Source: QHCE01 sp041743105 (lineage in GTDB: Bacteria > Actinomycetota > Actinomycetes > Mycobacteriales > QHCE01). From it: a stretch of 15,017 nucleotides of DNA. Of this stretch, positions 13,433 to 15,017 are shown one piece after another; the stretch's first letter is position 1; each line of letters opens with the position of its first letter. The stretch spans positions 1 through 15,017 of the forward strand of contig JBGTNI010000084.1 in NCBI GenBank assembly GCA_041743105.1, given 5' to 3'. The notes beneath the pieces were generated by a model. That model was given only the letters and a program-made list of their open reading frames with translations. It was not told where the DNA came from and did no database searches. The translations under genes were made by a program, and so were the position numbers.

Positions 13433-13540
13433 GGGTGTGTCTGGTTAATGTGGTGTTTGGTTTATCTGTTTTCGGCGACTGGTATGCGGCCGGCAAAACC
13501 TAGTAATGAAACCGCCGAAACACCCCCGACAGACACACCC
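13433..13540. mobile_element. 108-bp element with 11-bp terminal inverted repeats (MITE-like)
   Basis: GGGTGTGTCTG (13433-13443) and CAGACACACCC (13530-13540) are perfect inverted repeats bounding 108 bp. Further inner pairs, GGTGTTT with AAACACC and TTCGGCG (13471-13477) with CGCCGAA (13513-13519), allow much of the element to fold on itself. No coding capacity is evident, and no target-site duplication is obvious at the flanks. It fits a miniature or solo remnant of an insertion sequence. Confidence 0.5.
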
Positions 13541-13661
13541 CGCCTCAACCGAACAGCCATTCGAGGTCGCCCAGTGGCTCGGTCGGATCCAGCGTGCGCA
13601 GCGGATCACCGCCTCCTCACGCAGCCGGGCCGACGCCGTCGACGCGTTCGAGGTCATGCCA

Positions 13662-13702
13662 AGCCCCCTTTTGTACCTTCCCAACTTTGGAAAAAGTACC
13701 AG
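13662..13702 (+). promoter_or_regulatory. Possible operator before the ArsR/HTH_20-type regulator
   Basis: The sequence GTACCTTCCcaactttGGAAaaaGTACC has nested dyads (GTAC/GTAC and TTCC/GGAA) about 25-55 bp before the chosen start. ArsR-type regulators often bind A/T-centred dyads at their own promoters, so autoregulation is possible. The symmetry is imperfect. Confidence 0.3.
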
Positions 13703-13726
13703 ATGTGGGATCGTAAGGGGATGGAC

Positions 13727-14272
13727 ATGCTTGACCTGCTCTTGCACCCGGTCCGACTGCGGATCGTGCACGCAATGACCGGCGGCCGCACCCGCACTAC
13801 GTCCGACTTGTGCGCTCGCCTGCCGGACGTCCCCAAGACCACCGTGTACCGGCACGTCGGTCTCCTGGTTGAGGGGGGAGTGCTGGAAGTCGCCGACGAG
13901 CAGCGGGCGCGTGGCGCCGTGGAGCGCCACTACCGGCTGCGCCGAGATCGGGCAGTGATCGACGCCGAAGCGGCCGCGTCGATGTCCCTGGACGACCACC
14001 GCCACGGGTTCGCCGCAGCCATGGTCGCCCTGCTCACCGAGTTCAACGCCTACCTCGACCGGGACGGAGCTGACCCGACCACCGACTCCGTGGGCTACCG
14101 GCAGGGCACCCTCTGGCTCAGCCCCGACGAGCTCGCCGAGATGATCGGCGCGCTGCGTGACGTCTTCGCGTCAAGGGCGGACAACAAGCCCGTGCCGAGC
14201 AGGCGCCCACACCTGGTGAGCGCGATCTTCTTCCCGATCGAGGAACCACTGCGGCACAGGGCCCACCAGTAG
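13727..14272 (+). CDS. ArsR/HTH_20-type winged-helix transcriptional regulator
   Basis: The 181-residue protein begins MLDLLLHPVRLRIVHAMTGG, the opening of the HTH_20/ArsR-like winged-helix domain. The recognition region is DVPKTTVYRHVGLLVEGGVLEV (34-55) and the wing GAVERHYRLR (63-72). The C-terminal part (80-181) has the pattern seen in a widespread actinobacterial group: DDHRHGFAAAMVALLTEFNAYL, then VGYRQGTLWLSPDELAEMIGAL. It lacks the Cys-x-Cys metal site of arsenic- or cadmium-sensing ArsR proteins, so it probably senses an organic ligand. ATG 13727 is chosen because AAGGGG (13715-13720) lies 6 nt upstream and it matches the family start. The frame stays open upstream to 13448, but that part crosses the inverted-repeat element and is not protein-like. 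No obvious target gene adjoins it; fxsA converges from the other side. Confidence 0.85.
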   Translation: MLDLLLHPVRLRIVHAMTGGRTRTTSDLCARLPDVPKTTVYRHVGLLVEGGVLEVADEQRARGAVERHYRLRRDRAVIDAEAAASMSLDDHRHGFAAAMVALLTEFNAYLDRDGADPTTDSVGYRQGTLWLSPDELAEMIGALRDVFASRADNKPVPSRRPHLVSAIFFPIEEPLRHRAHQ

Positions 14273-14375
14273 ACCGACCATCGCTCGTGAGTCATGCATG
14301 GCTTCTCGCAAACGCCTGCTCACCTTGCCGGTCCCGCTCCGTCGAGAATCTCCAGGGACGTGGTTCAACCAAACC

Positions 14376-14389
14376 AGCGGGTCCCCGCT
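14376..14389. terminator. Small GC hairpin at the convergent ends of the regulator and fxsA
   Basis: AGCGGG-tc-CCCGCT is a 14-bp dyad that reaches into the fxsA stop codon. It lies between two convergent genes where a bidirectional terminator is expected, but the stem is short and no T-tract follows. Confidence 0.3.
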
Positions 14390-14972
14390 AGCTAGAATCC
14401 TCACGATGGGTCTTCGGCGGCGGGTCAATATCTGACGTTTGGGTCGGCGGCTCGGGAGCTATGACGATCATATGTTCGGCTTCGACCACTCCCCCTTCGC
14501 CTTCCGGCGCGACCGTAGTGTGCCTGGACTTTTCGGTCTCCTGAGCAGGTGCCCGGTGAGATTTCACACGCATCGAACCCTTTAGCCGGTCGCTCATCGA
14601 TGTCGGCATCCATCGACTCAGCCGCAGCAGCGATCGGCGCGCCATCATCCGCCGCACCGGTGGCAAAAGCAACGCGCAGCCGACGATCGAGCTGAGAAAA
14701 CCAGGAAAAATCAGCAGCGCCCCGGAAACAGCGCCCAGCAAAGACCCGGCCACGGCGGTCGGAGCGTGGGCGGAGCTATCACGCTCGTGCAGGACTCGCC
14801 ATGCACGCCGGCCCTGCAGGCGCAGCACCCAGCAGCCGACAATCGCCGACAGCAGCAACAGGATTACTGTCGTGGTATTTCCCAGCCACGAGGCGACAAG
14901 GACGATGCCGGTGATCTCGACGAACGCCAGCACCACAAAGGTCAATCCGGCAAAACTCATGAGGCGACGCAT
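14388..14972 (-). CDS. fxsA: FxsA-family membrane protein
   Basis: The 194-residue protein has three to four hydrophobic helices in its first 105 residues (about 7-29, 33-52 and 76-103). It carries the FxsA hallmarks FVEITGIVLVASWLG (17-31), WRVLHERD (58-65, a typical R-x-x-x-E cytoplasmic stretch) and the Pro-Gly region ALLIFPGFLSSIVGCALLLPPVR (85-107). A basic segment and an acidic, Pro-rich cytoplasmic tail follow, longer than in E. coli FxsA. In E. coli, FxsA overexpression relieves phage T7 exclusion by the F plasmid; the native role is unclear. ATG 14972 has TAGGGAAC about 7 nt upstream. fxsA near rbpA is common in actinobacteria, so its place here supports an ancestral neighbourhood despite the intervening mobile DNA. 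Confidence 0.92.
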   Translation of the reverse strand: MRRLMSFAGLTFVVLAFVEITGIVLVASWLGNTTTVILLLLSAIVGCWVLRLQGRRAWRVLHERDSSAHAPTAVAGSLLGAVSGALLIFPGFLSSIVGCALLLPPVRRMMARRSLLRLSRWMPTSMSDRLKGSMRVKSHRAPAQETEKSRHTTVAPEGEGGVVEAEHMIVIAPEPPTQTSDIDPPPKTHREDSS

Positions 14973-14993
14973 GAGCGGTTCCCTACCTGTACT

Positions 14994-15007
14994 GGTGTGT
15001 CCGGTTA
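14994..15007 (+). repeat. Second copy of the GGTGTGTCyGGTTA sequence found at the 108-bp element end
   Basis: GGTGTGTCCGGTTA here matches GGTGTGTCTGGTTA at 13434-13447 in 13 of 14 positions, in the same orientation. At 13434 it is the terminal repeat of the MITE-like element, so this may be the end of a related insertion element running out of the window, just upstream of fxsA. Confidence 0.45.
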
Positions 15008-15017
15008 TCGGGTTCTA

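Noticed and set aside
13448..13726. N-terminal extension of the ArsR/HTH_20-type regulator
   Set aside because: It runs through the 108-bp inverted-repeat element, is not protein-like, and a good ribosome site marks the later ATG at 13727.
13506..13778. Plus-strand frame with PFEVAQWLGRIQRAQRITASS
   Set aside because: The local composition looks somewhat protein-like, but no family was recognised, it begins inside the inverted-repeat element and it runs into the regulator in another frame.
1..15017. CRISPR arrays, tRNA or rRNA genes, classical riboswitches
   Set aside because: No spaced repeat array, cloverleaf with CCA-type end, rRNA motif or known aptamer was recognised on either strand.

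Overview
The window looks like chromosomal DNA of a high-GC actinobacterium, probably of the Pseudonocardiales (Amycolatopsis/Saccharopolyspora-like). The evidence is an RbpA protein with the actinobacterial N-terminus and sigma-interaction domain, an FxsA gene close to it, GTG starts, many short single-function genes, and a candidate actinobacterial-type dif site at 2264-2291. The dif match suggests the window lies in or near the replication terminus, which would fit its patchwork of short unrelated operons, A/T-richer islands and broken mobile elements. Lineage and dif are inferred from remembered patterns; no database search was run.

Layout. 42-650: seven-helix membrane protein. 719-2149: two-gene graspetide (ATP-grasp-modified RiPP) cluster, with a precursor ending in a four-fold Pro-Asp-Val-x repeat and its SAV_5884/TgmB-type ATP-grasp ligase. 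2150-2360: non-coding stretch with the candidate dif site, a 13-bp palindrome and three 11-bp tandem repeats. 2359-2922 (minus): RBBP9/YdeN-like serine hydrolase. 3041-4138: DUF4037 nucleotidyltransferase-fold protein. 4191-4756: VOC/glyoxalase-fold protein behind a MerR/SoxR-like operator. 4809-5558 (minus): SAM methyltransferase. 5701-6648: CDF metal exporter, followed by a long inverted repeat that overlaps its stop. 6809-7762: PfkB sugar kinase. 7745-8269 (minus): LuxR-type regulator overlapping the kinase tail. 8472-9961: two-gene unit with a membrane-anchored GrpE-like protein and a P-loop kinase-like protein. 10119-11822: APC amino-acid permease. 11958-12308: rbpA.

From 12309 to about 13700 the sequence is a graveyard of mobile DNA: a frameshifted IS3-type transposase, a small secreted protein on the opposite strand in A/T-rich DNA, a probable Tn3-type transposase scrap, and a 108-bp element with 11-bp terminal inverted repeats. 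It is followed by an ArsR/HTH_20-type regulator (13727-14272) and fxsA (14388-14972, minus). rbpA and fxsA are near neighbours in other actinobacteria, so this stretch is best read as an insertion and decay zone inside a conserved neighbourhood.

The most promising system is the graspetide cluster. Its precursor has hydroxyl donors and Asp acceptors in separate blocks, with the acceptors carried on a DNA-level tandem repeat. The second is the GrpE-like exchange-factor domain tethered to the membrane through a long Pro/Thr-rich loop.
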